NCBI GenBank assembly: GCA_027067085.1
Contig: JAMOMM010000473.1
Location: forward strand, 1 to 25,961
Length of the DNA stretch: 25,961 bases
Origin: Hyphomicrobiales bacterium
GTDB lineage: Bacteria; Pseudomonadota; Alphaproteobacteria; Rhizobiales; Aestuariivirgaceae
Direction: 5' to 3'
Position 1 is the stretch's first letter. Each line of letters begins with the position of its first letter. Below the pieces are notes generated by a model. The model saw nothing but the letters and a program-made list of their open reading frames with translations. It had not been told where the DNA came from and did no database searches. Positions 15,767-24,129 of the stretch are shown here, one piece after another. The position numbers were made by a program, and so were the translations under genes.

Positions 15767-18130
15767 TTAACTGGTCAACATTGCAAATACAGCAGGCAGA
15801 CGCTCTGGTAGTTTCTCCACATCATCAACGATAGAATAGCGGTTTTCACCAAAGATACGCGCTACATAACGATCAGCTAGTGGATCAAGAGTTAAACAAT
15901 AGGTGTAAACGCCTTTAGAGGCCAAATCTTCGACGGCTTTTTTAGTATCATGGCGCAAATATTGCGGATCACGCTCATCAATATCGGCTGGCTCGCCATC
16001 AGTAATGAGCAAAATGAGCTTCTTTTGCGAAGCTTTTTGATGCAAATGATGGCCAGCATGGCGAAGCGCTGCACCCATTCGCGTCGACAAACCACCTGTA
16101 GCTCCAGCAAGGCGAGACTTTGCCTCATCGCCATAAGGCTCATCAAAATCTTTAAACCGATAATACTGCACATCATGCCGCCCGTCCGAGGCAAAACCAT
16201 GCACGGCAAATGGATCGCCAATAGAATCAATCGCCCAACTCATTAAGCCCGTAGCATCACGTGTGAGTGACAAAATCGTAGGACCTTCAGGGTCTTCTTT
16301 ATTGACTAATTCATTGGTTGAATGCGAAAGATCAAGCAAAATAACCACAGATAAATCACGCACATGACGCGTGATCCGAATGTTGATCCGTGGATCAGGC
16401 ATCACCCCACGACGAATGTCGCTCATAGCGCGCACTGCCGCATTAATATCTATCTCTTCGCCTTCTTCATAGCCGCGTTTACGCACAATGCCTTGCGGTT
16501 GCATCGCGTCAACCAAATGACGAATGCGCTGGGCAATCGGGCGATGCTTAACCAGAATATCATCCATAATTTCAGGATCACCACGCCCTTGCCGACGTTC
16601 ATAAACCGTTACCCAATCTGGCCGATGAAGCTGCACATGATAATCCCATTCATCATAATGAAACGGTGCTGAAATAGGCTCTTTACCTTCCATATCATTG
16701 TAGGAAAGACCATGATCTTCATAGGGGAATAATTCCCCATCAAGTGTCCAAATTTCCTGAGCATCATCGCCTGCAGTTTCACAATCAAGCTCGTGAACAA
16801 ACGCCAGCATGTCCACTTTACGTCGAATTTGACCTTCACTGGCTGGCACATAGTCAGCCCCGCGCTCCATGTCAATTTCGCTAAACATCCAGCAATAACG
16901 ATTATCATCGCGGTACGGCACAGGAAATTCTTCAACAATCCGCAGCGATGGCAACCCAGCCACAGACTTCATGAGATGGAAAAACTCCATACCAAAATCC
17001 CACGCAATTTGGTTGTCAGTTGCCCGCGTTTCCAGCTCATCGCGAAAGCGCGAAACAAGATCGTTCAAACCTGATTCTTTATCTTGATAGGTTTCATCAA
17101 TCAAAGCCCGTGCCGTGCGAAACATGAGATCAAGCGCATCATGATGATCGCTTAATTTGCTATCATCTTCAAAATGGGCTTCATCAAAAAACGGTTTCCA
17201 AATTTTTCCAAGACCAGGAAATTCCTGCATGGCTAAATACTCAATGCGGCCGTCTTCAAACAGATCAATACACTTCATTTGCAGGGGAGAGAGTTGCTCT
17301 GCTGAAATAGGTTCACTAGTATAAACCATGTGCGCTGCCGCATGAGCCACCGTCGCGCGATAAATTTCAATACCCGTAATGTCCCCGTAAGTATCGAACG
17401 CATCAGGCACATGCACAAACCAGTCTTCAATAAACGGGCGAATACCGCGACGGTTTTCATAATCACCAGCCGTCGGTTTCATAAAGAATGCCCGGCCCCA
17501 CAATGCTCTAAGATAGAAGTTCAGTTTGCGTTGATTATCAATAAACAACGTACCGCGCCGCTCTCGTTGAAGCACGGCGCGCGAACTGTCTGATTCCAGG
17601 GCGAAATATGCCATTTGACCATCAAGATCACGCGCATGGGCTTGCGCACCCCACATTGCCCAACGGCGCAAACCGCCAAGCGTCAGTTTAGACAATAGTT
17701 CAGTTAAATTTTCCATCATCGGACGAAGACCACGCGGTGCCTTACCCGTCAATTGATGTATCAGACTTAAATAATTATGAACCTGTTCAGCATCGCCAAA
17801 CCGCCGCGCGGCTAAAGGTAAATTTGCCAGCATTAAAGCTATAACACTGCCTGATGTGTGCGAAGCTATCGCCATGATCGAATGGACAATATCTGGAATA
17901 ATATCCTCACCCACTTCTTTAGCAACAGGTGGCACTGCTTCGATATAACTAAGGATTAAATCTTCACCTCGACCCAGCCCGCACATACCACGAACGCCTT
18001 CAAGGTAATTAGCTAAACCATTGGGAGACATAACCCGAGCTGCTTCTGCATAGGAAGATTCAAGCGCCCCCACATGAGGGTGATCCTCATCAAGGCAACT
18101 AAGATATTCTATAAAATCAACTCTGGTCAT
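15767..18130 (-). CDS. cbbO: RuBisCO activase subunit CbbO (VWA domain)
   Basis: CbbO is the large adaptor of the CbbQ-CbbO RuBisCO activase; it links the AAA+ ring to RuBisCO so that inhibitory sugar phosphates can be pulled off. The 787-residue protein has a long helical N-terminal region, an acidic middle section and a C-terminal von Willebrand factor A domain. The metal-ion-dependent adhesion site is VILLDLSHSTNE (DxSxS, near residue 597), with supporting segments GLSTRMGAALRHAG and LILLITDGEPADIDERD. The length matches CbbO and the related NorD. It lies 21 bases behind cbbQ in a cbbLSQO operon, which favours CbbO over NorD. Confidence 0.93.
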   Translation of the reverse strand: MTRVDFIEYLSCLDEDHPHVGALESSYAEAARVMSPNGLANYLEGVRGMCGLGRGEDLILSYIEAVPPVAKEVGEDIIPDIVHSIMAIASHTSGSVIALMLANLPLAARRFGDAEQVHNYLSLIHQLTGKAPRGLRPMMENLTELLSKLTLGGLRRWAMWGAQAHARDLDGQMAYFALESDSSRAVLQRERRGTLFIDNQRKLNFYLRALWGRAFFMKPTAGDYENRRGIRPFIEDWFVHVPDAFDTYGDITGIEIYRATVAHAAAHMVYTSEPISAEQLSPLQMKCIDLFEDGRIEYLAMQEFPGLGKIWKPFFDEAHFEDDSKLSDHHDALDLMFRTARALIDETYQDKESGLNDLVSRFRDELETRATDNQIAWDFGMEFFHLMKSVAGLPSLRIVEEFPVPYRDDNRYCWMFSEIDMERGADYVPASEGQIRRKVDMLAFVHELDCETAGDDAQEIWTLDGELFPYEDHGLSYNDMEGKEPISAPFHYDEWDYHVQLHRPDWVTVYERRQGRGDPEIMDDILVKHRPIAQRIRHLVDAMQPQGIVRKRGYEEGEEIDINAAVRAMSDIRRGVMPDPRINIRITRHVRDLSVVILLDLSHSTNELVNKEDPEGPTILSLTRDATGLMSWAIDSIGDPFAVHGFASDGRHDVQYYRFKDFDEPYGDEAKSRLAGATGGLSTRMGAALRHAGHHLHQKASQKKLILLITDGEPADIDERDPQYLRHDTKKAVEDLASKGVYTYCLTLDPLADRYVARIFGENRYSIVDDVEKLPERLPAVFAMLTS

Positions 18131-18151
18131 TAACGATCAATCAATCACAAA

Positions 18152-18958
18152 TTAGAAATAAGTGGAAACAGCAGCTTCAAGCGTATCACGCATATCAGGA
18201 TCATCGGTCAACGGCCCAACAAGCGCCATGCGGCACGCTGCATTGGGATCAACACCCTTAGCAATCAACTGACCGGCATAAGTCAACAACCGCGTTGACA
18301 TGCCTTCATCAAGCCCATGGCCTTTAAGATTGCGCGAGCGGTGAGCAATGTTCACCAGTTTAGTGGCAATATCTTCATCAACGCCAGCTTCGTGAACAAC
18401 AATCTCAACTTCGGTTTCAAGTTCTGGGTAATCAAAATCAAGCGCTGCAAAGCGTTGCTTGGTAGACTGTTTAAGGTCTTTCATCAAACTTTGATAGCCA
18501 GGGTTATAAGAAATAACAATTTGGAAATCTGGGTGAGCCTCAACCATCTCACCTTTTTTCTCCAACGGCAGAACGCGGCGGTGATCGGTGAGCGGGTGAA
18601 TAACAACGGTAGTATCTTGGCGCGCTTCCACAACCTCATCAAGGTAACAAATTGCGCCCATACGTGCAGCAACAGTCAGCGGCCCATCTTGCCATTTAGT
18701 CCCATTAATATCGAGCAAAAATCGACCGACCAAATCAGAAGCCGTCATGTCCTCGTTACAAGCAACAGTAATAAGTGGCTTTTTTAATTCATATGCCATG
18801 TGCTCAACAAAGCGCGTTTTACCGCAACCAGTTGGACCCTTAAGCATTACAGGCATGCGCGCATGATATGCGGCTTCATAAAGCATTTTCTCATCACTAA
18901 CAGAGCGATAAAAAGGCTCGTTTTTAATCATATACTGTTGTTTATCTTGCGCGCTCAT
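18152..18958 (-). CDS. cbbQ: RuBisCO activase ATPase CbbQ (MoxR-type AAA+)
   Basis: CbbQ is the hexameric AAA+ motor that works with CbbO to remodel inhibited form I RuBisCO. Walker A is GPTGCGKT and Walker B AICYLDEVVEA; the ACNEDMTASDLVGRF segment and the sensor region ISYNPGYQSL are typical of the CbbQ/NirQ/NorQ branch. The ATG at 18958 (268 residues) is preferred, with GGA about 6 bases upstream; a TTG 9 bases earlier is also in frame. NorQ and NirQ are close relatives, and the assignment to CbbQ rests on its position behind cbbLS. A terminator-like hairpin precedes it. Confidence 0.93.
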   Translation of the reverse strand: MSAQDKQQYMIKNEPFYRSVSDEKMLYEAAYHARMPVMLKGPTGCGKTRFVEHMAYELKKPLITVACNEDMTASDLVGRFLLDINGTKWQDGPLTVAARMGAICYLDEVVEARQDTTVVIHPLTDHRRVLPLEKKGEMVEAHPDFQIVISYNPGYQSLMKDLKQSTKQRFAALDFDYPELETEVEIVVHEAGVDEDIATKLVNIAHRSRNLKGHGLDEGMSTRLLTYAGQLIAKGVDPNAACRMALVGPLTDDPDMRDTLEAAVSTYF

Positions 18959-18983
18959 ATTATCCAAACCTATAAAAATTCAT

Positions 18984-19019
18984 AAAAAAATGCGGCTGAA
19001 AACAAATTCCCCAGCCGCA
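18984..19019 (-). terminator. Terminator-like hairpin between cbbS and cbbQ
   Basis: TGCGGCTG (18991-18998) and CAGCCGCA (19012-19019) form a perfect 8-bp GC-rich stem with a 13-base loop. On the minus strand it is followed at once by seven T (18984-18990). This is a complete Rho-independent terminator structure inside the cbb operon, 29 bases after the cbbS stop. It would let cbbLS be transcribed more than cbbQO. Confidence 0.8.
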
Positions 19020-19048
19020 CTAAAATTGTTTATTTAAAGCTGGCTAGC

Positions 19049-19402
19049 TTACATTTCGCCACGGTAAATAACCATTGAAGCACCTTGCGATTGCTTATAG
19101 TTATCATAGCCGATCAAACGAACATGGTTTGCTGGGTGAGCTTTGTGACAAGCGGCAGCTTCGGCCAAAATGAAATCAACATCTGTTTCACCAAACATTG
19201 GAAGCTTCCACATATACCAGTAATTGTCAGAAGCATTTTCAGGCTCGCTGTGTTCAACCGCTGGGTTAAAACCTTTTGCAACAATGTATTCAACTTGTTT
19301 ACGAATACGCGCATCATCCATTGGTGGAAGGTATGAAAAAGTCTCAAACTTAATGCTTGAAGAATCGGCTAAGCTTGATTTGTAGTCTTGAATATCACTC
19401 AT
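19049..19402 (-). CDS. cbbS: RuBisCO small subunit (form IA)
   Basis: Small subunit of the L8S8 enzyme. The 117 residues contain the usual landmarks: FETFSYLPPMDDARIRKQV near the N-terminus, YWYMWKLPMFGE, the ILAEAAACHKAHPANHVRLIGYD segment and a C-terminal VIYRGEM. I chose the ATG at 19402, which has AAGGA about 8 bases upstream; an upstream extension to 19456 would run into the intergenic hairpin. The sequence and the flanking cbbQO point to a non-carboxysomal form IA enzyme. It lies 74 bases behind cbbL. Confidence 0.96.
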   Translation of the reverse strand: MSDIQDYKSSLADSSSIKFETFSYLPPMDDARIRKQVEYIVAKGFNPAVEHSEPENASDNYWYMWKLPMFGETDVDFILAEAAACHKAHPANHVRLIGYDNYKQSQGASMVIYRGEM

Positions 19403-19443
19403 AGTATTTTCCTTAAATAATAGAGTTTTTAATTTCAAAGTTA

Positions 19444-19465
19444 GCTGGCGGCACAACCCGCCAGC
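19444..19465 (-). other. Intercistronic hairpin between cbbL and cbbS
   Basis: GCTGGCGG (19444-19451) and CCGCCAGC (19458-19465) form a perfect 8-bp GC-rich stem with a 6-base loop, 11 bases after the cbbL stop. On the minus strand no T run follows (TAACTTTG), so it is unlikely to terminate. An mRNA-stabilising or processing role that adjusts the amounts of the two subunits is more likely. Confidence 0.7.
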
Positions 19466-19476
19466 AACTCATGTCA

Positions 19477-20895
19477 TTACTTGTGAGCAACGTCCAGTTT
19501 ATCGACAGTATCGAATTCAAACTTGATTTCTTTCCAAGTTTCCATTGCTGTTTTAAGCTCTGGAGAATGTTTTGCTGCACTTTCAAGGATGTCTTTACTT
19601 TCTTTTTCAAGATCACGACCCTGATTACGCGCTTCAACACAAGCTTCAACCGCAACACGGTTTGCCGCCGCGCCAGCCGCATTACCCCAAGGGTGACCAA
19701 GAGTACCGCCACCAAATTGAAGCACACTATTATCACCAAAGATATTCACGAGAGCTGGCATATGCCAAACGTGAATACCACCAGAAGCAACAGGCATAAC
19801 ACCAGGCATTGCGCCCCAATCTTGGTCAAAGAAAATACCGCGTGAACGGTCTTCTTTAATATAGCTGTCACGCATCAAGTCGACCCAACCAAGGGTTGCT
19901 TCACGGTCGCCCTCAAGCTTACCAACAACAGTACCAGAATGAAGATGATCGCCACCAGACAAGCGCAAGACCTTAACCAAAACGCGGAAGTGAATACCAT
20001 GATGTGGGTTGCGATCAAGCACAGCGTGCATGGCACGGTGAATGTGCAACAACATACCATTTTCCTGACACCATTGTGCCAATTGAGTATTCGCTGACAA
20101 ACCACCAGTTAGGTAATCATGCATAATGATCGGCGCGCCAATTTCTTTAGCATATTCTGCACGACGCATCATTTCATCAGACGTTGGAGCCGTTACATTC
20201 AAATAGTGACCTTTACGCTCACCAGTTTCAGCTTCAGCTTTCAAAATCGCTTCCATCACGAAATCAAAACGAGGCCGCCAGCGCATAAACGGCTGTGAGT
20301 TAACGTTCTCATCATCTTTAGTGAAATCAAGACCACCACGAAGGCCTTCATAACAAGCGCGGCCGTAGTTTTTAGCTGATAAGCCAAGCTTTGGTTTAAT
20401 TGTACAACCAAGCATTGGGCGACCATATTTATTCATAATATCGCGCTCAAGCTCGATACCTTGTGGCGGACCATTACAAGTCATCACATAAGCAAGCGGG
20501 AAGCGAATATCTTCAAGACGAAGAGCACGAAGCGCTTTAAAGCCAAACACATTACCAACAAGCGATGTTAGCACGTTTACAACTGAACCTTCTTCAAAAA
20601 GATCAATCGGATAAGCGATAAAGGCATAATAACAAGTATCATCACCAGGCACATCTTCAATGTGGTAAGCGCGACCTTTGTAGTAATCCAGATCAGTAAG
20701 TAGATCAGTCCAAACAGTTGTCCATGTACCTGTTGAACTTTCAGCCGCAACAGCAGCTGCAACTTCTTCACGTGGAATCCCTGGTTGTGGCGTAATTTTA
20801 AAACACGCCAAAAGATCGGTTTCTTTTGGCTCGTAATCAGGCATCCAATACGTTTCGCGATATTCTTTCACACCAGCATCATACTTCTTTGCCAT
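19477..20895 (-). CDS. cbbL: RuBisCO large subunit (form IA)
   Basis: Catalytic subunit of ribulose-1,5-bisphosphate carboxylase/oxygenase, the CO2-fixing step of the Calvin cycle. All key residues are present: GCTIKPKLGL (Lys167, equivalent to spinach 175), GLDFTKDDE with the carbamylated Lys193 and metal ligands Asp195 and Glu196, HIHRAMHAV (His286) and loop 6 GTVVGKLEGD (Lys326). The 472-residue length and the N-terminus AKKYDAGVKEYRETYWMPDY place it in the green-type form IA. The ATG at 20895 has AAGGAA about 9 bases upstream; an in-frame TTG 24 bases earlier has no such support. cbbS, cbbQ and cbbO follow on the same strand. Confidence 0.98.
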   Translation of the reverse strand: MAKKYDAGVKEYRETYWMPDYEPKETDLLACFKITPQPGIPREEVAAAVAAESSTGTWTTVWTDLLTDLDYYKGRAYHIEDVPGDDTCYYAFIAYPIDLFEEGSVVNVLTSLVGNVFGFKALRALRLEDIRFPLAYVMTCNGPPQGIELERDIMNKYGRPMLGCTIKPKLGLSAKNYGRACYEGLRGGLDFTKDDENVNSQPFMRWRPRFDFVMEAILKAEAETGERKGHYLNVTAPTSDEMMRRAEYAKEIGAPIIMHDYLTGGLSANTQLAQWCQENGMLLHIHRAMHAVLDRNPHHGIHFRVLVKVLRLSGGDHLHSGTVVGKLEGDREATLGWVDLMRDSYIKEDRSRGIFFDQDWGAMPGVMPVASGGIHVWHMPALVNIFGDNSVLQFGGGTLGHPWGNAAGAAANRVAVEACVEARNQGRDLEKESKDILESAAKHSPELKTAMETWKEIKFEFDTVDKLDVAHK

Positions 20896-20922
20896 GGGTG
20901 TTATTCCTTTTTTTGACAACCC

Positions 20923-20939
20923 AAACCAGTTGTTGGTTT
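20923..20939 (-). other. Small hairpin in the cbbL 5' leader
   Basis: AAACCA (20923-20928) and TGGTTT (20934-20939) can form a 6-bp stem with a 5-base loop, ending about 28 bases upstream of the cbbL start codon and about 12 bases upstream of its ribosome-binding site. It may influence cbbL translation or mRNA stability. Confidence 0.3.
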
Positions 20940-21082
20940 AAATGCACCTGAATTGGCGCAACGGGTATTTCTAAAACAATCTGGGTACAACGCCATCGTG
21001 GTGCTGCCCTTAACCTTTATTGTCTTTAATTTCATTCGACACCGCAGACATTAGCCCAAAGCAGACGCAAACAAAAATTAAA

Positions 21083-21095
21083 TTATCTTTGTTAA
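21083..21095. promoter_or_regulatory. Candidate LysR-type (CbbR) binding site
   Basis: TTATCTTTGTTAA fits the T-N11-A core of LysR-type regulators and the TNA-N7-TNA form described for CbbR, with TTA/TAA symmetry. It lies about 190 bases upstream of the cbbL start. The motif is short and AT-rich, so chance matches are likely in this region. Confidence 0.25.
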
Positions 21096-21168
21096 TTCGT
21101 AAGAAAAACTTTCCCTCGCCTCTAACCAGCACGATAGTCACTAGCCCCTTGGCGAAGCAGGTGAAAAT

Positions 21169-21240
21169 ATGGCATGTCTAAACACAGACCTAAACTCAGA
21201 CTTAAACTCAGGCCTAAACTCAGGCAGACTTAAAAAATAA
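21169..21240 (+). CDS. Possible 23-codon leader ORF with repeated peptide units
   Basis: An ATG at 21169 opens a 23-codon frame ending at TAA 21238-21240, 21 bases before the permease start. After MAC it encodes four LNxx units (LNTD, LNSD, LNSG, LNSG) and then RLKK, because the underlying DNA is a 12-bp tandem repeat that keeps the frame. A purine-rich AGCAGGTG lies just upstream. It could be a regulatory leader peptide, or the frame could be a by-product of the repeat. No homologue is known to me. Confidence 0.3.
   Translation: MACLNTDLNSDLNSGLNSGRLKK
21178..21225. repeat. 12-bp tandem repeat, four copies
   Basis: Four adjacent 12-base units (starts at 21178, 21190, 21202 and 21214) share the consensus CTAAACTCAGRC. 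Unit 1 has ACA instead of ACT at the centre, and unit 3 starts with T instead of C; units 1 and 2 end in GAC and units 3 and 4 in GGC. They lie between cbbL and the permease gene, 36-84 bases upstream of the permease start. Confidence 0.9.
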
Positions 21241-21261
21241 GACAATGGGGCACCACACACC

Positions 21262-23037
21262 ATGACAACCGAGCAAATTATCCTGTTTTCACTCATGGGT
21301 GGCGTACTAATTCTACTTCTTTGGGGAAAGTGGCGTTATGACTTAGTCGCATTCGGTGCTCTTTCTGTTGGTCTCATTCTAAATGTTATCCCTAAGGATC
21401 AGGCTTTTTCTGGTTTCGGCCACCCCGCTGTCATTATTATTGCGCTGGTGCTAATCATCTCTAAAGCCCTGTCCCAGTCAGGGGCTATTGAACTTCTAAC
21501 CAGTCGGGTGATTGATTCAAACAGACCCCTGCCCCTCCATATCTCTGCCATGGGTTTTTTAGGCGCAGTATTATCTGCCTTTATGAACAACGTTGCAGCC
21601 CTTGCCTTGCTTATGCCCGTCGACATTCAAGCAGCAAAAAAAGCCAAGCGCTCACCAGCTCTGTCATTAATGCCATTGTCTTTCGCCACCATACTTGGCG
21701 GCATGGCCACCCTTATCGGCACCCCACCAAATATTGTTATCTCTCAATTTCGCGAAACAGCCCTTGGTGAACCTTATAAAATGTTCGACTTTGCCCCCGT
21801 TGGCTTAACCACTGCCATCGTCGGTCTGATTTTCGTTGCGCTAGTCGGTTGGCGCTTGGTGCCAAGCGAGCGCTCCAAACACGATGCCTCAAGCGAACTG
21901 AGAAACCTTGAAGGCTATGTGGTTGAAATTGGCGTTCCAGAAAAATCATCAGCCGTTGGCCAGACCATCAAAGATCTTATGGAAATGGCCGAAGAAAACG
22001 ATGTTCTCATTCTCGGCTTGGTTCGAGCTGGAAAACGCCTACCTGGCAGAGCAGTTCGTAACGAGATTCGCAAAGGCGATACGCTGGTTTTAAAGGCGGG
22101 CCCAAAAGCCCTTGAAAGTTTTGCCACTGCGTTAAAATTGTCCTATTCACGCGCCGATAAACACACAGGTGCCTTGGCTGGCACTCTTAAAATGGTTGAA
22201 GCAGCAGTGCCTGCTGAATCCCGCATCGCAGGGCAATCTGCCCTAGACGTTCGCCTGCTTTACCGCCATGGTGTCATGCTTTTAGGTGTATCGCGCGAGG
22301 GCAAACCTTTCCGCGAGCGCGTTAGAAAATTAGAGATCAAACCCGGCGATGTATTGTTACTCATGGGCAATGCAGACCAAATCGGTGATGTGATAAAGTG
22401 GCTAGAAGTTATGCCTCTAGCGCCACGCGGTTTGCAAGTCACCCAAACGGATAAAGCATGGTTGGCGATTTCTTTGTTCACCGTCGCAATTGTACTTTCC
22501 AGCTTTGGCTTAATCTATCTACCATTTGCGCTGTCTGCCTGCGTGGTTCTGTACGTTCTGCTCAAAGTGGTATCACTATCGCAAGTCTATGAATCAATCC
22601 AATGGCCCGTCATTGTGCTGCTCGCTTCGCTCATTCCCCTTGGCGCGGCCCTAGAACAATCAGGTGGCACCGCACTTATTGCCCAAACCATTGTTGATGT
22701 TACTCATGGCTGGCACGCCGTAGCCATCATGGCTTTACTCATGGTTGTGACCATGACGCTGTCGGATGTGTTGAACAACGTTGCCACCGTTTTGGTTGCA
22801 GCCCCCGTTGCTGTTGATCTGGCAAAACGCTTAGATGTAAACCCTGATGCAATGCTTATGGGTGTCGCCGTTGCTGCCTCTTGTGCCTTCCTGTCACCCA
22901 TCGGGCACAAAAACAACACCATCATCATGGGGCCAGGCGGGTATCGTTTCGGTGACTATTGGCGCATGGGCCTTCCACTAGAACTCCTCATTCTAGCCGT
23001 CTCAATCCCACTCATCATGTTCTTCTGGCCGCTTTAA
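21262..23037 (+). CDS. SLC13-type permease with two RCK_C (TrkA_C) domains
   Basis: A 591-residue membrane transporter of the divalent anion:Na+ symporter / ion transporter superfamily. Two halves of hydrophobic helices (about residues 4-200 and 405-590) flank a cytoplasmic section with two RCK_C regulatory domains (about 215-300 and 308-395). The conserved hairpin motifs GTPPNIVIS in the first half and SPIGHKNNTIIMGPGGYRFGDYW in the second, and the FMNNVAA and LNNVATV repeats, mark the family. This architecture is seen in bacterial and algal SLC13/SAC1-like proteins, some of which carry sulfate or other anions; the substrate here is unknown. It is divergent from cbbL and has a weak GGGG ribosome-binding site. 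Confidence 0.88.
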   Translation: MTTEQIILFSLMGGVLILLLWGKWRYDLVAFGALSVGLILNVIPKDQAFSGFGHPAVIIIALVLIISKALSQSGAIELLTSRVIDSNRPLPLHISAMGFLGAVLSAFMNNVAALALLMPVDIQAAKKAKRSPALSLMPLSFATILGGMATLIGTPPNIVISQFRETALGEPYKMFDFAPVGLTTAIVGLIFVALVGWRLVPSERSKHDASSELRNLEGYVVEIGVPEKSSAVGQTIKDLMEMAEENDVLILGLVRAGKRLPGRAVRNEIRKGDTLVLKAGPKALESFATALKLSYSRADKHTGALAGTLKMVEAAVPAESRIAGQSALDVRLLYRHGVMLLGVSREGKPFRERVRKLEIKPGDVLLLMGNADQIGDVIKWLEVMPLAPRGLQVTQTDKAWLAISLFTVAIVLSSFGLIYLPFALSACVVLYVLLKVVSLSQVYESIQWPVIVLLASLIPLGAALEQSGGTALIAQTIVDVTHGWHAVAIMALLMVVTMTLSDVLNNVATVLVAAPVAVDLAKRLDVNPDAMLMGVAVAASCAFLSPIGHKNNTIIMGPGGYRFGDYWRMGLPLELLILAVSIPLIMFFWPL

Positions 23038-23073
23038 TAACTTGGGCAAAACCCTATAGCGCAGCACAAGTGC

Positions 23074-24030
23074 CTACGAAAGCGAACGGCCGATGTTTAG
23101 GAATTTGTCGCGGCGTTGCTTGCGCAATTCATCGCTCGACATATCTTTATAGCCTTCAAGAGCACTGGCAATGGCATCACCCACATCTTGCATTGCCTGA
23201 ATGCGATCACGGTGCGCGCCGCCCACAGGTTCGGCAATAATGTCGTCAATAATTTCAAAGCCTTTAAGGTCTTTCGCGGTAATTTTCATCGATTGCGCCG
23301 CATCTTTGGCTTTCGCCGCATCTTTCCACAAAATAGACGCGGCCCCTTCTGGAGAAATTACGCTGTAGATTGAATTTTCCAGCATCAAAACCGTATTGGC
23401 TGTGGCAATCGCAATCGCCCCGCCAGAACCACCTTCACCAATAACAACTGAAACAATCGGCACACCAAGGCCCAAGCAACAATCGGTTGAGCGCGCAATC
23501 GCTTCGGCTTGTCCGCGCTCTTCAGCGCCAATGCCAGGATACGCTCCAGCTGTATCAACAAAACTAATAATTGGCAGGCCAAATTTCTCAGCCATTTCCA
23601 TCAAACGAACCGCTTTGCGATAGCCTTCTGGCCGAGCCATGCCAAAATTGCGTTTCAAACGCGAATCCGTATCGTGGCCCTTTTCTTGACCAATCACCAT
23701 CACAGGCTCACCGCGAAAACGACCCAAGCCAGAAATGATGGCTAAATCTTCTGAAAACTTACGATCCCCCGCCATTGGAGCAAAGTCAGTGATGAGTTCG
23801 CCAACATAATCTTTACAATGTGGGCGCTCTGGGTGACGTGCAACTTGGGTTTTTTGCCATGGATCAAGGTTTTTATACAATTCACCAAGCTGTTTAATTG
23901 CTTTGGTTTCAAGCTGCTCAACTTCTTCTTCGATGGACATTGTCTCATCTTCTTTAGCCAACGCCTTCAACTCAGCAACTTTACCGTACAATTCAGCAAT
24001 CTGATTTTCAAATTCTAAAAAAATAGTCAT
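23074..24030 (-). CDS. accA: Acetyl-CoA carboxylase carboxyltransferase subunit alpha
   Basis: AccA and AccD form the carboxyltransferase that moves CO2 from biotin to acetyl-CoA, making malonyl-CoA for fatty-acid synthesis. Family landmarks are the N-terminal FLEFENQIAELYGKVAEL helix, ARHPERPHCKDYV, the GGSGGAIAIA oxyanion region, SFVDTAGAYPGIGAEERGQ and VISPEGAASILWKD. I chose the ATG at 24030 (318 residues), because homologues start just before the FLEFE segment; a GTG at 24066 would add 12 residues. It lies about 100 bases behind xerD, an order seen in related bacteria. Confidence 0.95.
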   Translation of the reverse strand: MTIFLEFENQIAELYGKVAELKALAKEDETMSIEEEVEQLETKAIKQLGELYKNLDPWQKTQVARHPERPHCKDYVGELITDFAPMAGDRKFSEDLAIISGLGRFRGEPVMVIGQEKGHDTDSRLKRNFGMARPEGYRKAVRLMEMAEKFGLPIISFVDTAGAYPGIGAEERGQAEAIARSTDCCLGLGVPIVSVVIGEGGSGGAIAIATANTVLMLENSIYSVISPEGAASILWKDAAKAKDAAQSMKITAKDLKGFEIIDDIIAEPVGGAHRDRIQAMQDVGDAIASALEGYKDMSSDELRKQRRDKFLNIGRSLS

Positions 24031-24129
24031 CGCAAACAAACAAGCCCCAAAAAATAGTCTCTGCACATCTTCATTATAGGTGCAAAAGTGGTCATTGCGC
24101 GCCCTTATATCAAGTTCAAACCAATTTTG

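Larger units (their letters stand above)
20896..21261. promoter_or_regulatory. Shared regulatory region between cbbL and the SLC13 permease
   Basis: These 366 bases separate two divergent units and should hold both promoters. They contain a small hairpin near the cbbL ribosome-binding site (20923-20939), a LysR-type half-symmetric site (21083-21095), an AT-rich stretch (21070-21115) and a 12-bp tandem repeat within a short ORF on the permease side (21169-21240). I could not assign -35/-10 boxes with confidence. No cbbR gene lies here. Confidence 0.6.

Noticed and set aside
18317..18787. A 156-codon open frame on the plus strand opposite cbbQ
   Set aside because: The opposite strand encodes a convincing AAA+ protein with complete motifs, and the antisense frame matches nothing I know.
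15767..18958. norQ/norD-type nitric oxide reductase accessory genes
   Set aside because: The AAA+/VWA pair is similar in type, but it lies directly behind cbbLS and no norB or norC is present.
15767..20895. Carboxysome operon
   Set aside because: No shell protein, CsoS2 or carboxysomal carbonic anhydrase genes accompany cbbLS; cbbQ and cbbO follow directly.
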